Positions 51,524-60,934 of a stretch of 64,000 nt of DNA are shown here, one piece after another. Where the stretch lies: assembly GCF_900100115.1 (NCBI RefSeq), contig NZ_FNKL01000003.1, forward strand, positions 434,001-498,000, read 5' to 3'. The notes under the pieces were generated by a model, which saw only the letters and a program-made list of their open reading frames with translations, was not told the DNA's origin and ran no database searches. The stretch comes from Chryseobacterium soldanellicola (lineage in GTDB: Bacteria > Bacteroidota > Bacteroidia > Flavobacteriales > Weeksellaceae). Positions within the stretch are counted from its first letter, which is position 1, and each line of letters opens with the position of its first letter. A program made the position numbers and the translations under genes.

Positions 51524-52987
51524 TTAAAGTTCTTTTCGTAATCTTGCAACAGGAATATTAAGCTGTTCTCTGTATTTTGCAATCGTTCGTCGGGCAATAT
51601 TATAGCCCTGTTCTTTTAAAATGACCACCAATGCATCATCCGTTAAAGGTTTTCTCTTATTTTCCTTGCTGATGACTTCCTGCAGATGAGTTTTAATTTC
51701 TTTTGTTGAAACTTCTTCGCCATCATCATTGGTAAGGCTGTCTGAGAACAGGTCTTTAAGATAAATGATCCCGTTCGGAGTGTCAGCATATTTACTTTTT
51801 ACCACCCTTGAAATTGTAGAAATATCAAATCCTGTAATATCTGCAACATCCTTTAAAATCATTGGCTTTAAAGATTTTTCGTCTCCCGTGATGAAATACT
51901 CTTTCTGGAATTTAACAATAGCATTAATGGTTTGCAGCAAAGTATTCTGACGTTGATTGATCGCATCAATATACCATTTTGCGGCATCCAGCTTTTGCTT
52001 AATAAATAAAGCGGCCTGCTTGTGCTCGGAAGAGTTTTTATCGTGAGAATAGGTTGTTAAAATATCTTTATATTCTTCAGAAACTCTTAAAGTAGGGGCA
52101 TTTTTACTGTTTAACATCGGAATTACAATTCCATCTTTCACCTGAATCACAAAATCCGGAATAATCTCCTGGTTAATTGTAATAGTCTGAGTATCAAAGT
52201 TTCCTCCTACTTTTGGAGATAATTTTGAAATTTCTTCTAAAGCATCCTTAAGATCTTCTTCTTCAATATCATACTTCTGAATGATCTTGTTATAATGCTT
52301 GTTGGTTAAAGCATCAAACTGATGTCTGAGAATATTGGCAGCCAGAGAAACGGCTTTATCGGCGCTTACTTTCTTTTCGATCTGTAATAAAAGGCACTCC
52401 TGAAGTCCCCTCGCACCCACTCCCGGCGGATCCAGCTTTTGGACATAATTTTCAAGAACATCTTCCACTCTTTCTTTTGTCGTATAAAGCCCTTGAGAAA
52501 AGGCAAGATCATCAACAAGAGATTTGATTTCCCTTCTTAAATATCCGTCTGTATCAAGGTTTCCGATGATATATTCTGCGATTTTTATATCTTCTTCATT
52601 AATATTGGCAAGGTGAATCTGCTCCAGAAGATAGTCATACAAAGACTGGCCTTCCGTTAAAAGACTTTCGTTATCAAACTCTTCATCATCTGCGGAATAA
52701 TTGCTCGACGCAGTTTTATAGTTAGGTTCGTCGTCGTAGATATATTCATTAACATCAAAATCAGTTTCAATGCTTTCCGTACCTTCGTTTTCGTAAGAAT
52801 CCTCCAACGCTGCATAATCATCTTCCTTAGACTCCTCTTTTGCGATTTCCAAAGCAGGATTTTCCTCTAATTCTCTCTCCAATTCCTCTTCAAATTCCAA
52901 TGTGTGAAGCTGAATCAACTTCATCAACTGGATCTGCTGAGGCGCCAACTTTTGTCCTAATTTGAGCTGTAAGTGTTGTTTAAGCAT
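51524..52987 (-). CDS. rpoN: RNA polymerase sigma-54 factor
   Basis: 487-residue RpoN: N-terminal Gln-rich activator-interacting region (LKLGQKLAPQQIQLMKLIQL), an acidic region II near residues 45-110, the core-binding domain, and the RpoN box RRTIAKYREQL at the C-terminus that recognises -24 promoter elements. Length fits. No bacterial enhancer-binding protein or clear -24/-12 promoter is visible in the window. Confidence 0.97.
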   Translation of the reverse strand: MLKQHLQLKLGQKLAPQQIQLMKLIQLHTLEFEEELERELEENPALEIAKEESKEDDYAALEDSYENEGTESIETDFDVNEYIYDDEPNYKTASSNYSADDEEFDNESLLTEGQSLYDYLLEQIHLANINEEDIKIAEYIIGNLDTDGYLRREIKSLVDDLAFSQGLYTTKERVEDVLENYVQKLDPPGVGARGLQECLLLQIEKKVSADKAVSLAANILRHQFDALTNKHYNKIIQKYDIEEEDLKDALEEISKLSPKVGGNFDTQTITINQEIIPDFVIQVKDGIVIPMLNSKNAPTLRVSEEYKDILTTYSHDKNSSEHKQAALFIKQKLDAAKWYIDAINQRQNTLLQTINAIVKFQKEYFITGDEKSLKPMILKDVADITGFDISTISRVVKSKYADTPNGIIYLKDLFSDSLTNDDGEEVSTKEIKTHLQEVISKENKRKPLTDDALVVILKEQGYNIARRTIAKYREQLNIPVARLRKEL

Positions 52988-53104
52988 AGTACTCTTTGTG
53001 TTTTAACATAACATATTGTACGAATTTAATAATTTTTTTTGATACAAAATAGCTTTTAGCATGATTTTTGCATTACTTGTGGTACTAATAAGCTATTAAA
53101 AAAT

Positions 53105-53141
53105 AAAAAAAGCCTTAAATTGATTTTTTAAGGCTTTTTTT
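53105..53141 (-). terminator. Intrinsic terminator upstream of rpoN
   Basis: Fifteen-bp arms (A7GCCTTAAA with TTTAAGGCT7) and a short loop. It must serve a transcript ending here from the right, probably the remnant at 53218-53405 or read-through from asnS; the stem is symmetric, so the other direction is possible. Confidence 0.75.
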
Positions 53142-53217
53142 TATGCTTATAAACTAAGATTTTTCCGGATTTTTCTATTGTCCTAAAAGGCAAGAACCTC
53201 GACAATATTTTTATTTA

Positions 53218-53405
53218 TAATACAGTGACAAGTTTTTTATCAATTAAATATTTCACCTCTTTTATTTCTGATTGAGAACCAATATTAAATTTTGAGAAAT
53301 GAGATTTTCCATTTTCTCCACTTCTGCTATTAATTTTAAAGAATCTCTATTTGACTTATTGTGTGCAATCCAATACTTCAGAATATCAATATAATCAGAA
53401 TCAGC
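53218..53405 (-). pseudogene. Possible remnant of a small gene in two frames
   Basis: The minus strand is open from 53405 to a stop at 53262 (reading ADSDYIDILKYWIAHNKSN and on to NLILVLNQK) but has no early start codon. A second frame continues with SHFSKFNIGSQSEIKEVKYL to a stop at 53218. The plausible composition in both frames, and a good terminator beyond, suggest a decayed gene with a frameshift. No family recognised. Confidence 0.3.
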
Positions 53406-53417
53406 CTAATTTGACCA

Positions 53418-53451
53418 ATAAAAAATCCTTCCCATTTTATGAGAAGGATTT
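53418..53451 (-). terminator. Intrinsic terminator of asnS
   Basis: Nine-bp stem AAATCCTTC/GAAGGATTT with an 11-nt loop; A-run on the plus strand gives the T-run on the minus. Confidence 0.75.
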
Positions 53452-53473
53452 GTATTATTTATAACCGAAGCTT

Positions 53474-54922
53474 TTAAAATTCAGCGTTTTTCGGTGTTCT
53501 CGGGAAAGGAATTACGTCTCTGATGTTGGTCATTCCTGTTACGAAAAGAACCAGTCTTTCCAGTCCTAAACCGAAACCTGCATGGGGAACAGAACCGAAT
53601 TTTCTGGTATCCAGATACCACCAAAGTTCGTGCTCATCAACATGCATTTCTGCCATTTTCTGCTTTAAAACATCTAATCTCGCTTCTCTTTCAGAACCTC
53701 CGATAATTTCTCCGATTCCCGGGAAAAGCACGTCCATTGCGGCAACGGTTTTGTTATCATCGTTCAGCTTCATGTAGAATGCTTTGATCTCTTTCGGATA
53801 ATCAAATAAAACTACCGGGCTTTCGAAATGTTTTTCAACCAAATATCTTTCGTGCTCAGACTGAAGATCGGTTCCCCAATTTTCAACCGGATACTGGAAT
53901 TTTCCTTTTTTATTTTCCTTTGAGTTCATCAGAATCTCAATCGCTTCTGTATAACTTACACGCTTAAAACGCTTAGCAATAACATTTTGAAGTTTTTCGA
54001 TCAGACCTTCTTTTGCTCTGTCTTTTTCAGCTTTTGTTTTCTGATCTTCTGCAAAACGCTTGTCTAAGAAATCAAGATCATCTTTACAGTTATCCAAGAC
54101 GTATTGAATTACATATTTTAAGAAATCTTCTGCCAAATCGATGTTGTCTTCAAGGTTGTTGAAGGCAACTTCAGGCTCGATCATCCAGAATTCTGCCAGG
54201 TGACGCGTTGTATTTGAATTTTCAGCACGGAAAGTCGGTCCGAAAGTATAAATTCTTCCCAATCCCATTGCTGCTGTTTCACCTTCAAGCTGCCCTGAAA
54301 CCGTTAAGTTTGTCTTTTTACCGAAGAAATCCTGTGCAAAATCAATATCACCCTGCTCATCCCTTGGAATATTGTTAAGATCAAAGTTGGTCACCCCAAA
54401 CATTTCACCCGCTCCTTCTGCATCAGCTCCCGTAATTACAGGGGTGTTGATATAAAAGAATTGATTTTGGTTAAAGAAAGAATGCACCGCAAAACTCACT
54501 GCGTGGCGTACTCTGAAAACAGCTCCAAATAAATTAGTTCTGAATCTTAAATGCGCCTGATCTCTCAATGTTTCCAATGAGTGTTTTTTAGGCTGAAGAA
54601 TTGTTTTGTCTCTTTCTTCTGTAAAATTGTCGCCTAAAATGATGATCTTTTTAGCTACAATTTCCACGGTCTGCCCTGCTCCCTGGCTTTCTACAACTTC
54701 ACCGACAATTTTTAAAGATGCGGCCGTACTGATCTTACTGATAATTTCTTCGTCAAAATTTTCGAAATCAACAACGATCTGCAAATTATTAATTGTAGAA
54801 CCATCATTAAGCGCTATAAAGCGATTTGAACGGAAAGCTCTTACCCAACCGTAAACCGTAATATCATGATGTAATACCTTTTTGTAATCCTGTAGGATTT
54901 CCTTAATTGTCTGCTTTTTCAT
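53474..54922 (-). CDS. asnS: Asparaginyl-tRNA synthetase
   Basis: 482-residue class II synthetase: an OB-fold anticodon domain ([20 protein letters not shown]), motif 2 ([21 protein letters not shown]) and motif 3 ([15 protein letters not shown]). [17 protein letters not shown] separates it from aspartyl enzymes. Monocistronic, with promoter TACCTTTG at 54961-54968 and a hairpin terminator downstream. Confidence 0.97.
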   Translation of the reverse strand: MKKQTIKEILQDYKKVLHHDITVYGWVRAFRSNRFIALNDGSTINNLQIVVDFENFDEEIISKISTAASLKIVGEVVESQGAGQTVEIVAKKIIILGDNFTEERDKTILQPKKHSLETLRDQAHLRFRTNLFGAVFRVRHAVSFAVHSFFNQNQFFYINTPVITGADAEGAGEMFGVTNFDLNNIPRDEQGDIDFAQDFFGKKTNLTVSGQLEGETAAMGLGRIYTFGPTFRAENSNTTRHLAEFWMIEPEVAFNNLEDNIDLAEDFLKYVIQYVLDNCKDDLDFLDKRFAEDQKTKAEKDRAKEGLIEKLQNVIAKRFKRVSYTEAIEILMNSKENKKGKFQYPVENWGTDLQSEHERYLVEKHFESPVVLFDYPKEIKAFYMKLNDDNKTVAAMDVLFPGIGEIIGGSEREARLDVLKQKMAEMHVDEHELWWYLDTRKFGSVPHAGFGLGLERLVLFVTGMTNIRDVIPFPRTPKNAEF

Positions 54923-54960
54923 TTGTTGATTATAAATTTTCGTATAAAAATTAATGAGTG

Positions 54961-54968
54961 CAAAGGTA
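54961..54968 (-). promoter_or_regulatory. Predicted -7 element of asnS
   Basis: Minus-strand TACCTTTG, 38 bp before the ATG at 54922, just after the preceding gene's terminator. Confidence 0.6.
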
Positions 54969-54969
54969 C

Positions 54970-55001
54970 AAAAAAACAGCGCAATTTGATGATTACGCTG
55001 T
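54970..55001 (-). terminator. Intrinsic terminator of the gene at 55050
   Basis: Ten-bp stem (minus ACAGCGTAAT with ATTGCGCTGT, one G-U) with a 6-nt loop and T7. Confidence 0.85.
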
Positions 55002-55049
55002 CTTAAAATAAATCAAAAAGGAAAAGTTATTAACCTTAAACCTAAAGAT

Positions 55050-55853
55050 TTATTGTCCTGTTACCATAAAAGTAAATGATCTGTTATTAAGATTTCCATT
55101 ACTATCTCCTGTTTTTATCCGAATAATTGAATTGGAAATATATGATACCTGGGAATTATCATTTGTTAACAATCTCATTCCCGGTTCAGTTGTTCTGGAT
55201 GTAGTTCCTACCGGTGTTCCTGTACTGGTTTGATTCCCATTATTATAGCCATAAGAATCTACAATATTTACGGATATTCCATAAATCTGCTTTAATGGTA
55301 TATCAAACTTTATGTCAAATATTCCTTTAGAAGGATTGGATATTGTATATCCGTTTCCAATTAAAGAATCTATTCCTCCTTTTGAAGAAGTCTCACTCAC
55401 AGTTCCTACGTTATACCCTATATTTTGGTTACCACCGATTACTTTTGAATTAATTAAGCTGCCTCCACTTTGTTGCTGAAACCTTGAATAAACAGTTCCT
55501 CCCAAATATCTTGTAGCATCACCTGCCGTATTACCTTTAAAAGATACCCAAACTAAACCATCGAAATAATAATATCCCGGACCAGTTACATTGATTGTTT
55601 TTGTAGAATTAGGGCTTGCTGCTGAAGTTGCATAGACGATCGCACCAATTTGATTGGTTCCATATAGCGCGTCTTTAGCTTTCAGTTGATTTCCGGCTAA
55701 TCGTGGAGCAATGATTCCATCTACTTTTTTAGTGTCTTTTGCTTGTCCTGTTACATCAAAAGTTGCTTGCGGATCGGCTGTATTTATCCCAACTTGGGCA
55801 TGAAATACAAGAGAGAATACAGTTAAAATAACTGCATACAATGTTTTTTTCAT
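55050..55853 (-). CDS. Secreted hypothetical protein with tail-fibre-like N-terminal motif
   Basis: 267-residue protein. Signal peptide MKKTLYAVILTVFSLVFHA, then VGINTADPQATFDVTGQ and GIIAPRLAGNQLKAKDALY, a motif common in secreted proteins of Chryseobacterium and related genera that resembles phage tail-fibre repeats. The rest is Gly/Ser/Asn-rich and beta-predicted. Function unknown; probably exported or surface. The ATG at 55851-55853 is chosen because the longer frame only adds residues before the signal peptide. Confidence 0.78.
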   Translation of the reverse strand: MKKTLYAVILTVFSLVFHAQVGINTADPQATFDVTGQAKDTKKVDGIIAPRLAGNQLKAKDALYGTNQIGAIVYATSAASPNSTKTINVTGPGYYYFDGLVWVSFKGNTAGDATRYLGGTVYSRFQQQSGGSLINSKVIGGNQNIGYNVGTVSETSSKGGIDSLIGNGYTISNPSKGIFDIKFDIPLKQIYGISVNIVDSYGYNNGNQTSTGTPVGTTSRTTEPGMRLLTNDNSQVSYISNSIIRIKTGDSNGNLNNRSFTFMVTGQ

Positions 55854-56337
55854 CTTTATCTTAATGTTTAAGTTATAATTATACAACATTAGAAAAATAA
55901 GAATTAATTAAAATGTGTGTATAATTTTATTCATGGCAAGGTGCATAATTTTAAAATAAACCCCAAAAAACAAGTATACCATTTACATACTACTTTAATA
56001 TAAAATACTGCATATCAGATAAATAAAAACGAAATTTAGATGAAGAAAATATTATTAAGAAGAAAGTTATCTTTTTAATTCCAATTTGGGAAGTTTAAAA
56101 TTAATTAAATCAAAGTCCGTTGATAAAATTAATCTGGAATAATAATTTAAGAAATAATTTGTTGATTGGCTTAGAAAAATTTAATTTTATCATACTATAT
56201 TAGTTCTTAATTTTAAATAGTCACCAATAATTTTTGTTCAATTATCATATCTGAAAAATAAGAAAAATAAGAAAAATAAGAAAAATAAGAAAAAAAAGAT
56301 AATTAATATGAAGTGAACAGGAATTTAAAATAAAACA
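55854..56337. other. 484-bp AT-rich divergent spacer
   Basis: No gene seen. It contains four exact copies of the 9-mer GAAAAATAA (56253-56288), 50 bp before the AraC-family ATG. No clear TAnnTTTG promoter was found for either divergent gene; a weak TAATGTTG may serve the secreted protein gene. Confidence 0.5.
56253..56288. repeat. 9-bp tandem repeat, four copies of GAAAAATAA
   Basis: Exact units in the presumed promoter or leader region of the AraC-family gene; a slippage-prone poly-A-rich tract. Confidence 0.8.
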
Positions 56338-57141
56338 ATGAATACCCTTCGTAACGGTGAATTTTTCGGACAAACCAATGAAACCCTCGATTTTGACGGG
56401 TTGATAATCACTGATACGGAATACACTCATCCTTATGTCGACTGGCATTATCACGAGAACGCCTATTTCACCTTTCTTCTTCAGGGAAATGTAATTGAAG
56501 GAAACAAAAAAGAAATCTACGAATGCTCAGCGGGAACATTGCTTTACCATCATTGGGAAGATCCGCATTACAATATTAAGCCGGACGGTTTTACAAGAGG
56601 TTTTCATATTGAAATTCCGAGAAAATGGTTTGAAGCTTTACATATTTCAAAAGATAATCTTGAAGGAAGCTTTAATATTAAAAATCCTGCATTAAAATTA
56701 TTGATGTACAAGATTTTCAAAGAAAGTAAAACCAATGACAATGCTTCTGAAACCGCTACCCATCAACTTTTATTGAATATTTTCCATCAATTGTCAGATC
56801 AAAAATCTCATTCAGAAAAGAAACCGGCTTGGGTTAAACAGATTGACGAATTACTGCGTGAAAGCTATACTGAAAAACTGAATCTTACAGAAATTTCAAA
56901 TTCTTTAAATATCCATCCAATGCATCTCAGCAGGGATTTTCACAAGTATTTCCAATGTAACCTGGGAGAATATATCCGAAAATTGAAGATCAGTAAATCG
57001 TTGTCAATTCTTCCTGTAAATGAAAAAACTTTAACCGAAGTTGCTTTTGAATGTGGTTTTGCAGATCAAAGCCATTTTATTCGATGCTTTAAAGAAAATA
57101 TGGGAATAACTCCTTTGAAATATCGAAAAATTTTGGAATAA
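56338..57141 (+). CDS. AraC family transcriptional regulator
   Basis: 267-residue regulator: an N-terminal cupin-like ligand domain (YVDWHYHENAYFTFLLQGNV) and two C-terminal HTH motifs (LNLTEISNSLNIHPMHLSRDFHKYF and EVAFECGFADQSHFIRCFKENMG) ending TPLKYRKIL. It precedes the serine hydrolase gene by 91 bp on the same strand but that gene has its own promoter element. Ligand unknown. Confidence 0.93.
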   Translation: MNTLRNGEFFGQTNETLDFDGLIITDTEYTHPYVDWHYHENAYFTFLLQGNVIEGNKKEIYECSAGTLLYHHWEDPHYNIKPDGFTRGFHIEIPRKWFEALHISKDNLEGSFNIKNPALKLLMYKIFKESKTNDNASETATHQLLLNIFHQLSDQKSHSEKKPAWVKQIDELLRESYTEKLNLTEISNSLNIHPMHLSRDFHKYFQCNLGEYIRKLKISKSLSILPVNEKTLTEVAFECGFADQSHFIRCFKENMGITPLKYRKILE

Positions 57142-57206
57142 TTTTCCCTGCGGATGAGGAAATCACAAACGTTAATTTTATTCTATTTTTTCTAAATTAA
57201 CCTTCA

Positions 57207-57214
57207 TATTTTTG
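57207..57214 (+). promoter_or_regulatory. Predicted -7 element of the serine hydrolase gene
   Basis: TATTTTTG, 18 bp before the ATG at 57233; it overlaps the longer TTG start at 57212, which is rejected. Confidence 0.5.
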
Positions 57215-57232
57215 TTTAGATTAAAATTTGAA

Positions 57233-58882
57233 ATGAAACCAACCTTTTTATTTATACTGTCGCTGATATTTAGTTTATCTTTTGGGCAGACTCAAAATAT
57301 CGTTATTCCCGAGAAAATTGAAAACTCTGTTCAGAAAGCCCATTTAAATACTATTGTTTTTCTGGATAAAGTAGTTCCGATAGAAAATCTTAAAGAGAAT
57401 GACTTTCTTGAAAGTGTTACTTTACAAGAGGATAAAGATCTCGATATTCGTGTTTTTCAGGATAATTCTTTGGTTAATTATTTACATCAGCTTGAGCCTT
57501 CTTTAACTGTTGATGAATTATTGAAGAAAGGAAATTATCAATTCTCTTTTTATGTGGACGGGAAATTAATTTATACCGAAAATCTGAATACAGGAGCGGG
57601 AAAAGCAGAAAATAAAAAATCAAAAACAACCTTCAGAATCCCTTTGTTAAGTGCTAATAATGAAGATTCGTGGGGAAGATATTTGTGGGCACGATTTTAT
57701 TTAGCCAATAATGGAATTGACGCCCTGGAAACCGGAAACCATGTTCTAAAAATTGAAATAAGACCTTATATAAAGGCTTCAACATTAAAAGCCGGGAATT
57801 TGATAGCGAAAGGTGAGATCAATGTAACTATTCCCAAAAAGGAAATTTCAAAACAACAGGTTGTCATTCAAAAAATTAAACCGAACAGCGGCTGGAAACT
57901 TTCTGATAATCAATTTAACAACGATAAAATCAGAGCTTTAAATCAAAAAATAGCAGAAAACAGATTCAGAGATATTACCAGCATCATTGTCATTAAAAAT
58001 GAAAAACTTCTTCTGGAAGAGTATTTTAACGGATATAAAAGAGACAGTTTAAATGACACACGTTCCGTTGGAAAATCCTTTTCATCTGCATTGATGGGAA
58101 TTGCTATAAAAGACGGCTACATCAAAAATGAAAATCAAAATCTGAAAGAATTTTACGATTTAAAACAATTTAGTAATTATTCTTCTACAAAGGGCAATGT
58201 TACTATTAAAAGCTTACTGACAATGAGTTCCGGATTCGATGGTAATGACGAAGATTATGAATCTCCCGGAAATGAAGAAAATATGTACCCGACCGATAAC
58301 TGGATAAAATTTGCTTTAGACTTACCCATGACAGAAAATAAGCCCGGCGAAAAATGGTCTTATTTCACAACCGGAGCTGTTTTAACCGGAGATATTTTAG
58401 ATAAATCGGTTCCAAACGGACTTGAAAATTATGCTGCTCAAAAGCTTTTCAACCCTTTGGAAATCAGCAATTATAAATGGCAATACACTCCTCAGCACAA
58501 AGTTTCAATGGCGGGTGGATTGCAAATGAGAGCGTTAGATTTGGCAAAATTCGGACAATTATATAAGAATAATGGTATCTGGAACGGCAAAACAATTTTA
58601 GATAAAAACTGGATCAAAAAATCATTCACCAATTATTTTTCTGGTAATAAAGACTTTGAAGGCTACGGATATCTGTTCTGGAGAAAAGTGTATAAAGTTG
58701 GAGATAAAACTTTTGAAGCGTATCAATCCAGCGGAAATGGCGGAAATAAAATTATTATGTTTACAGAAATCCCGTTGGTAATTGTGATTACGGCAAAAGC
58801 ATATAATAAATCTTATGCGCATCCGCAAGCCGACAAAATAGTACAGGAATATTTATTGCCCGCGATTATGAGTAATAAGTAA
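57233..58882 (+). CDS. Secreted serine hydrolase (class C beta-lactamase-like)
   Basis: 549-residue protein. Signal peptide MKPTFLFILSLIFSLSFG, an N-terminal beta-rich domain (residues about 20-215) and a penicillin-binding/beta-lactamase domain with the SxxK motif in RSVGKSFSSALMG near residue 281 and downstream YFTTGAVL; the C-terminal GNGGNKI segment resembles the third motif. It may act on peptides or esters; antibiotic resistance cannot be claimed. The ATG at 57233 follows the promoter. Confidence 0.87.
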   Translation: MKPTFLFILSLIFSLSFGQTQNIVIPEKIENSVQKAHLNTIVFLDKVVPIENLKENDFLESVTLQEDKDLDIRVFQDNSLVNYLHQLEPSLTVDELLKKGNYQFSFYVDGKLIYTENLNTGAGKAENKKSKTTFRIPLLSANNEDSWGRYLWARFYLANNGIDALETGNHVLKIEIRPYIKASTLKAGNLIAKGEINVTIPKKEISKQQVVIQKIKPNSGWKLSDNQFNNDKIRALNQKIAENRFRDITSIIVIKNEKLLLEEYFNGYKRDSLNDTRSVGKSFSSALMGIAIKDGYIKNENQNLKEFYDLKQFSNYSSTKGNVTIKSLLTMSSGFDGNDEDYESPGNEENMYPTDNWIKFALDLPMTENKPGEKWSYFTTGAVLTGDILDKSVPNGLENYAAQKLFNPLEISNYKWQYTPQHKVSMAGGLQMRALDLAKFGQLYKNNGIWNGKTILDKNWIKKSFTNYFSGNKDFEGYGYLFWRKVYKVGDKTFEAYQSSGNGGNKIIMFTEIPLVIVITAKAYNKSYAHPQADKIVQEYLLPAIMSNK

Positions 58883-58942
58883 TGAATATATTGTGAATAC
58901 GTGAATTGTCAAAAGTTAATTGAACTTTTGTAAAAGAAAAAA

Positions 58943-59485
58943 TTATTCGTCTTTCTTAGAAGGAACCAGAAAAACATCAATAAGACCTTCAGGCAATTGC
59001 ATTTTGATGAATCTTTCTTCTCTGTTTACCTCAATAATCCAGTCTTTGATCATGGGAATAACCACTTCTTTTCCGTCTAAATTGGTAATAAAATAATTCT
59101 GGGCAGTCTGATCATTTACCGATCTGATAACCCCACAGTCATTATCATTTTCATCAAGAATATTATATCCTATTACTTCGTGATAATAAAATTGTTTGCC
59201 GGAAAGTTTTGGTAAGGTAGAGAGCGGCAGATAAACATCTTTTCCTAAAGATTGATCTACTAATGCCTCAGAAGAGTTTTTAAAAGCGATATTCACCGCA
59301 TCAGATTTACTTCTGGATGTTTTTTCAATAAAAAAAGGAACCAATAATCCGTTGATTTCAACGAATATTGATTCCAGTTTATTGTAAAGCTCGGGTTGGT
59401 CTGTGTCCAGTTTAAGGATCACATTTCCCGCAAGGCCGTGTCTGCGTGTGATTTTTCCTAATAAATAGCAATCTTCTTTACGCAT
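58943..59485 (-). CDS. rimM: 16S rRNA processing protein RimM
   Basis: 180-residue ribosome maturation factor. LLGKITRRHGLAGNVILK at the N-terminus is the RimM domain, and the PRC-barrel part (YYHEVIGYNILDENDNDCG to VIPMIKDWI) follows. It binds ribosomal protein S19 during 30S assembly. It lies 14 bp after rpsP, the standard order; the usual trmD does not follow here. Confidence 0.94.
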   Translation of the reverse strand: MRKEDCYLLGKITRRHGLAGNVILKLDTDQPELYNKLESIFVEINGLLVPFFIEKTSRSKSDAVNIAFKNSSEALVDQSLGKDVYLPLSTLPKLSGKQFYYHEVIGYNILDENDNDCGVIRSVNDQTAQNYFITNLDGKEVVIPMIKDWIIEVNREERFIKMQLPEGLIDVFLVPSKKDE

Positions 59486-59499
59486 ACAGGTTTTTGTTA

Positions 59500-60066
59500 T
59501 TAAGCTTCAGTGTTTTCTTCAGTTTCAGCAGCAGGAGCTTCACCTTCTGTAGCATCAGCAACAATTTCTTCAGCAGGTGCGTTAGCAGCTTCTTCAGCAG
59601 CTTTAGCATCAGCTTCAACTTGTGCAGCAGCAGCGATTCTAGCTTCGTTTACTTTAGCTTCAGCTTCTAAAGCAGCTTTCTTAGCGTCAGCCTGAGCTTT
59701 AGATAAACCTTCAACTTTACCTTGTACTTTTTGTTCTTTAGACTCTACCCAAGCATTGAATCTTTTTTCAGCTTCAGCCTCATCAAAAGCACCTTTAGCA
59801 ACACCACCTTGTAAGTGTTTTTTGTAAAGTACACCTTTATAAGAAAGGATAGCTCTTGCAGTATCAGTTGGCTGAGCACCGTTGTTTAACCACTTCACAG
59901 CAGAATCAACGTTCAAATCGATAGTCGCAGGGTTAGTAATTGGGTTGTAAGTTCCTAGTTTCTCGATGAATCTACCATCTCTTCTAGCTCTAGCATCTGC
60001 AACCACGATGTGGAAAAAAGGCTTTCCTTTTTTACCGTGTCTTTGTAATCTGATTTTTACTGACAT
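59500..60066 (-). CDS. rpsP: 30S ribosomal protein S16 with long C-terminal tail
   Basis: 188-residue S16. The first 80 residues are the conserved domain ([35 protein letters not shown]). The rest is an Ala/Glu/Lys-rich extension (from about residue 115 almost wholly helical low complexity) ending [16 protein letters not shown]. coli S16 has only 82 residues. Such tails are common in Bacteroidota. First gene of the rpsP-rimM pair, with a TATCTTTG promoter. Confidence 0.97.
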   Translation of the reverse strand: MSVKIRLQRHGKKGKPFFHIVVADARARRDGRFIEKLGTYNPITNPATIDLNVDSAVKWLNNGAQPTDTARAILSYKGVLYKKHLQGGVAKGAFDEAEAEKRFNAWVESKEQKVQGKVEGLSKAQADAKKAALEAEAKVNEARIAAAAQVEADAKAAEEAANAPAEEIVADATEGEAPAAETEENTEA

Positions 60067-60114
60067 AATGTTTGAATTTTATGGGAACTCGTCCCAGTTA
60101 AATATTTAAGAGTG

Positions 60115-60122
60115 CAAAGATA
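60115..60122 (-). promoter_or_regulatory. Predicted -7 element of rpsP
   Basis: Minus-strand TATCTTTG, 48 bp before the ATG at 60066; a possible TTG lies about 26 bp further upstream. Confidence 0.6.
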
Positions 60123-60130
60123 GTAAAAAA

Positions 60131-60165
60131 GTTTTAAGTAAAAAGCTCCAAGTAAAAAGTTTTGT
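60131..60165. repeat. Degenerate period-7 array upstream of rpsP
   Basis: Five 7-bp units, each beginning with G (GTTTTAA, GTAAAAA, GCTCCAA, GTAAAAA, GTTTTGT). The remainder to 60265 is a CTCGC-rich segment with an 8-bp inverted repeat around TTTGCAAA and no gene. Confidence 0.6.
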
Positions 60166-60265
60166 AAAATTCAATATTTTTCAGGAGCCGGGAACCTGCT
60201 CTCGCTACTCGCTTTTTTCTTTTGCAAAGAAAAAGAGCTCAGACATGCCGCTCGATCAGGGCTAT

Positions 60266-60778
60266 TTATTCCAAATTACCCATGTAGAACAATCCTAGAC
60301 ATTGCTGATTTTCTTCAATGGTTAAAGAATCTTTTAACTGCTCTACGATTTTTGGAGAGCTCCAGTAACAGCCGATATTGTTTGCCGTACAGGTCAAATA
60401 CATATTTTGTACAGCCATTGAAACGGCGGCAATTTCTTCCCATTGAGGAACCATTCCGCTGAAATTGACAACGATAGAAACTACCGCATCAGCTTTATTA
60501 ATTTTAAAACCAATGTCAGTATATTTTTTTTCCAGGAAAAGTTGTTCGGGTTGAGAGGCTTTGTAGATCGCCTGCATTTCGGAAGCCAATTTTGCTTTTT
60601 CCTCCCCTTTGAATATCTTAAAACGCCAGGGTTTTGTGCGTTTGTGATTGGGAGCCAATGTCGCTGAATGTAAAATCTCATCAATGATCTCCTGAGAAAT
60701 TTGCGCTTCTGTATAGTCTTTTGGGAAGATGCTTCTTCTTTGTTCTATGATTTCTTTTAAAACTTCTGCTTTATTCAT
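60266..60778 (-). CDS. Nitroreductase family protein
   Basis: 170-residue FMN-dependent NAD(P)H oxidoreductase. RRSIFPKDYTEAQIS, LAPNHKRTKPWRFKIF, and IGCYWSSPKI followed by CLGLFYMGNLE match the YdjA-like nitroreductases. Slightly short, ending at the conserved GNLE. The -7 element is 5 bp before the ATG, predicting a leaderless message. Substrate unknown. Confidence 0.88.
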   Translation of the reverse strand: MNKAEVLKEIIEQRRSIFPKDYTEAQISQEIIDEILHSATLAPNHKRTKPWRFKIFKGEEKAKLASEMQAIYKASQPEQLFLEKKYTDIGFKINKADAVVSIVVNFSGMVPQWEEIAAVSMAVQNMYLTCTANNIGCYWSSPKIVEQLKDSLTIEENQQCLGLFYMGNLE

Positions 60779-60783
60779 GGAGA

Positions 60784-60791
60784 CAAAATTA
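60784..60791 (-). promoter_or_regulatory. Predicted -7 element of the nitroreductase gene
   Basis: Minus-strand TAATTTTG ending 5 bp before the ATG at 60778. Confidence 0.5.
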
Positions 60792-60902
60792 CGAAAAAGT
60801 TGATGGTTGACAGTTTCGGGTTCCAGGTTTTTATATTACAAATTAATGAGAACAAAAATCAAATTCTTCCTTCGTCAGAATGACAATGTGCTTAAGAAAA
60901 AT

Positions 60903-60930
60903 AATTCTTAATTCTTAATTCTTAATTCCT
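60903..60930. repeat. Period-7 array AATTCTT x4
   Basis: Three exact and one single-mismatch copy, 4 bp before the stop end of the Gre-like gene. Upstream (60870-60890) is a CTTCGTCAGAATGACA-type dispersed repeat. Confidence 0.75.
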
Positions 60931-60934
60931 AATA

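Larger units (their letters stand above)
52988..53473. other. 486-bp spacer between rpoN and asnS
   Basis: Contains a strong hairpin terminator (53105-53141), a possible gene remnant (53218-53405, minus strand) and the asnS terminator (53418-53451). No intact gene. Confidence 0.5.

Noticed and set aside
53040..53100. Sigma-54 (-24/-12) promoter near rpoN
   Set aside because: Only a partial TGGTAC word without a properly spaced TTGC was found.
60166..60265. Insertion sequence end or attachment site beside the nitroreductase
   Set aside because: A CTCGC-rich segment with a small inverted repeat is present, but there is no transposase, no target duplication and no second end.
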